A stretch of 64,000 nucleotides of DNA, from positions 7,555,001 through 7,619,000 of the forward strand of contig NZ_CP088156.1 in NCBI RefSeq assembly GCF_021088345.1. The letters are read 5' to 3'. This document shows, in pieces, positions 62,812 to 64,000 of the stretch (position 1 is the first letter of the stretch; each line of letters starts with the position of its first letter). The notes under the pieces are model-generated. The model had not been told where the DNA came from. It saw nothing but the letters and a program-made list of their open reading frames with translations, and ran no database searches. The position numbers were made by a program, and so were the translations under genes. Origin of the DNA: Bradyrhizobium ontarionense (GTDB taxonomy: Bacteria; Pseudomonadota; Alphaproteobacteria; Rhizobiales; Xanthobacteraceae).

Positions 62812-63207
62812 ATGTCCACATCAGTCAAAGAGATGCTGGCCGCCGCCAATGCCGCGGTTCCGAAGATCACTCCGGCCGAGGCGCAGGCCATGATCGCCAA
62901 GGGCAACACGCTCGTGGTCGACGTGCGCGACGCGCCGGAGGTCGAGAAGAGCGGCAAGATCGCGGGCGCGGTGCACGTCTCGCGCGGCATGCTCGAGTTC
63001 CGTGCCGATCCGGACTCGCCCTATCACGACAAGAATTTCGCCAAGGACAAGAGCGTGATCCTGTATTGCGCCTCGGGCGGCCGCTCGGCGCTGTCGGGCA
63101 AGACGCTGAAGGATCTCGGCTACGACAAGGTGTTCAACGTCGGCGCGTTCAAGGACTGGGCCGAGAATGGCGGCGCGGTCGAGAAGCCGATCGAGCCGGG
63201 AATGTGA
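62812..63207 (+). CDS. Rhodanese-like sulfurtransferase
   Basis: A 131-residue single-domain rhodanese. LVVDVRDAPEVEKSGKIAGAVHVSRG is the N-terminal CH2A-like motif and the active-site loop is ILYCASGGRS with C86. GGGAGGTTCGAC precedes the ATG at 62812. Such proteins move sulfane sulfur in the cytoplasm, for cyanide or sulfide detoxification or sulfur trafficking; the acceptor is unknown. It is convergent with the MFS gene, whose stop is 2 bases away. Confidence 0.9.
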   Translation: MSTSVKEMLAAANAAVPKITPAEAQAMIAKGNTLVVDVRDAPEVEKSGKIAGAVHVSRGMLEFRADPDSPYHDKNFAKDKSVILYCASGGRSALSGKTLKDLGYDKVFNVGAFKDWAENGGAVEKPIEPGM

Positions 63208-63209
63208 GA

Positions 63210-64000
63210 TCACGCGCGCTGCGGCGTCCGCATGGCCGCGATTGCAACGAGCGCGGCAGCCAGACCTGACGCCGCGCCGACGCCGAGCGCCCAGCGCGGA
63301 CCGAAACTGTCGGCCACCCAGCCCACGATCGGAGCGCCAATCGGCGTGCCGCCAAGTGCGACGCCGACGCGCAGCGCCATCACCCGGCCGCGCATGGAGG
63401 GCTCGGTCGCGAGCTGCATCAGGCTGTTGGTGGTATTGGTGAACATCAGCGCAGCGACGCCGATGACGACGAGCGCGGCGCCGAACAGCCAGATGGTCGG
63501 GGCGAGCGCGGCCAGCGTGCAGCCGATTCCGAACAGGCCGCTGCCTGCGAGCAGCGCGCCAAATCTCGGCCGGTGCTGGCTGGCGTTGAACAGGGCGCCG
63601 GCAACCGTGCCGACGGCCATGACCGAAGACAACAGGCCATAGCCGCGCGCATCGCTGTGAAAGACCTTGATCGCCATGGTCGAGACGAAGATCTGGAAGT
63701 TGAGCCCGAACGTCCCGATCAGGGCGAGCATGATCAAGGTGGCGCGGAGCTCTGGATGGGACCAGGCATAACGGAAGCCGGCGGTCACGCTCGCCATGAC
63801 GTTTCCCTTGGCGTGCTGCGCCCGCGGGTTCGGACGCAGATCGGCGACGCGGAGCAGGCTCAACGACGCCAGCACGGCCATGAACGACGCACCGTTGATC
63901 AGGAAGGCCCAGCCGGTGCCGAAAGCGGCGATCACCATGCCGGCGATTGCAGGCCCGATCATCCGCGCAGCGTTGAACGACGTCGAGTTGAGCGCGATCG
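63210..64000 (-). CDS. MFS transporter, 5' part beyond window end
   Basis: At least 263 residues of the C-terminal part; the frame stays open to base 64000 (IALNSTSFNAARMIGPAIAG), so the start lies outside. Seven or more hydrophobic segments are visible, with ASMRGRVMALRVGVALGGTPIGAPIVGWVAD-like sequence (PSMRGRVMAL), the MFS_3/EntS-type signature of drug or siderophore exporters. It ends 2 bases from the convergent rhodanese stop. The substrate is unknown. Confidence 0.85.
   Translation of the reverse strand, partial: IALNSTSFNAARMIGPAIAGMVIAAFGTGWAFLINGASFMAVLASLSLLRVADLRPNPRAQHAKGNVMASVTAGFRYAWSHPELRATLIMLALIGTFGLNFQIFVSTMAIKVFHSDARGYGLLSSVMAVGTVAGALFNASQHRPRFGALLAGSGLFGIGCTLAALAPTIWLFGAALVVIGVAALMFTNTTNSLMQLATEPSMRGRVMALRVGVALGGTPIGAPIVGWVADSFGPRWALGVGAASGLAAALVAIAAMRTPQRA

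Overview
The window is GC-rich (about 66 %), densely coded alphaproteobacterial chromosome, most likely Bradyrhizobium or a close relative. The evidence is a circularly permuted ssrA (tmRNA) gene, the hflK-hflC-DUF2065-degP and ilvI-ilvH-ilvC layouts, DUF4169 and ribbon-helix-helix neighbours of fumC, and several families of palindromic intergenic repeats. The genus is inferred; no 16S or marker comparison was possible.

Layout. 1-3.8 kb: 3' part of a large AsmA-family protein. 3.8-13.9 kb: a LysR regulator, an NAD-type quinate/shikimate dehydrogenase, a complete branched-chain-type ABC transporter (livKHMGF), a QuiC-like 3-dehydroshikimate dehydratase fused to a dioxygenase-like domain, and a secreted carboxylesterase. 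Together these look like a quinate/shikimate (perhaps chlorogenate) uptake and catabolism locus leading to protocatechuate. 13.9-15.7 kb: a LysR gene divergent from an NAD(P)H:quinone oxidoreductase. 15.7-21.3 kb, minus strand: feoA-feoB, a ribbon-helix-helix protein, DUF4169, fumC, sspB and ssrA, so the proteolysis-tag RNA and its presumed ClpXP adaptor are neighbours. 21.4-25 kb: a split chromate transporter and an orphan TctB-TctA pair. 25.1-31.3 kb: thyA, a GNAT acetyltransferase, folA, hflK, hflC, DUF2065 and degP.

31.3-35.7 kb: a repeat-rich, gene-poor stretch with one intact IS4-family insertion sequence and two small secreted hypothetical proteins. 35.7-38.2 kb: serB and miaA (divergent) and a FitAB/VapBC toxin-antitoxin pair. 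38.3-45.1 kb: the branched-chain amino acid cluster ilvI - threonine dehydratase-like gene - ilvH - methyltransferase - LysE - ilvC. It is preceded by a promoter, an Ile/Leu/Val-rich leader peptide and a terminator, which is a transcription-attenuation control not marked by any long ORF.

45.0-48.4 kb: the most unusual part. An AT-richer insert carries a NACHT (NLR-like STAND) NTPase and a pentapeptide-repeat protein that may be its frameshifted C-terminus. It lies between the full ilvC gene and a second 174-bp copy of the ilvC 3' end, with no recombinase inside. This looks like a small immune-type cargo module inserted at the ilvC 3' end.

48.7-54.3 kb: a cobalamin/cobalt locus with a B12 riboswitch, a BtuB-like TonB receptor, a small membrane protein, CbtB, CbtA, a histidine-phosphatase-like protein without its catalytic motif, and a secreted hypothetical. 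54.7-64 kb: a DUF2336 protein, an SDR oxidoreductase, a MoxXY-like two-component system divergent from a DUF3280 protein, an LTA-synthase/sulfatase-like membrane protein, a rhodanese and a partial MFS transporter cut by the window end.
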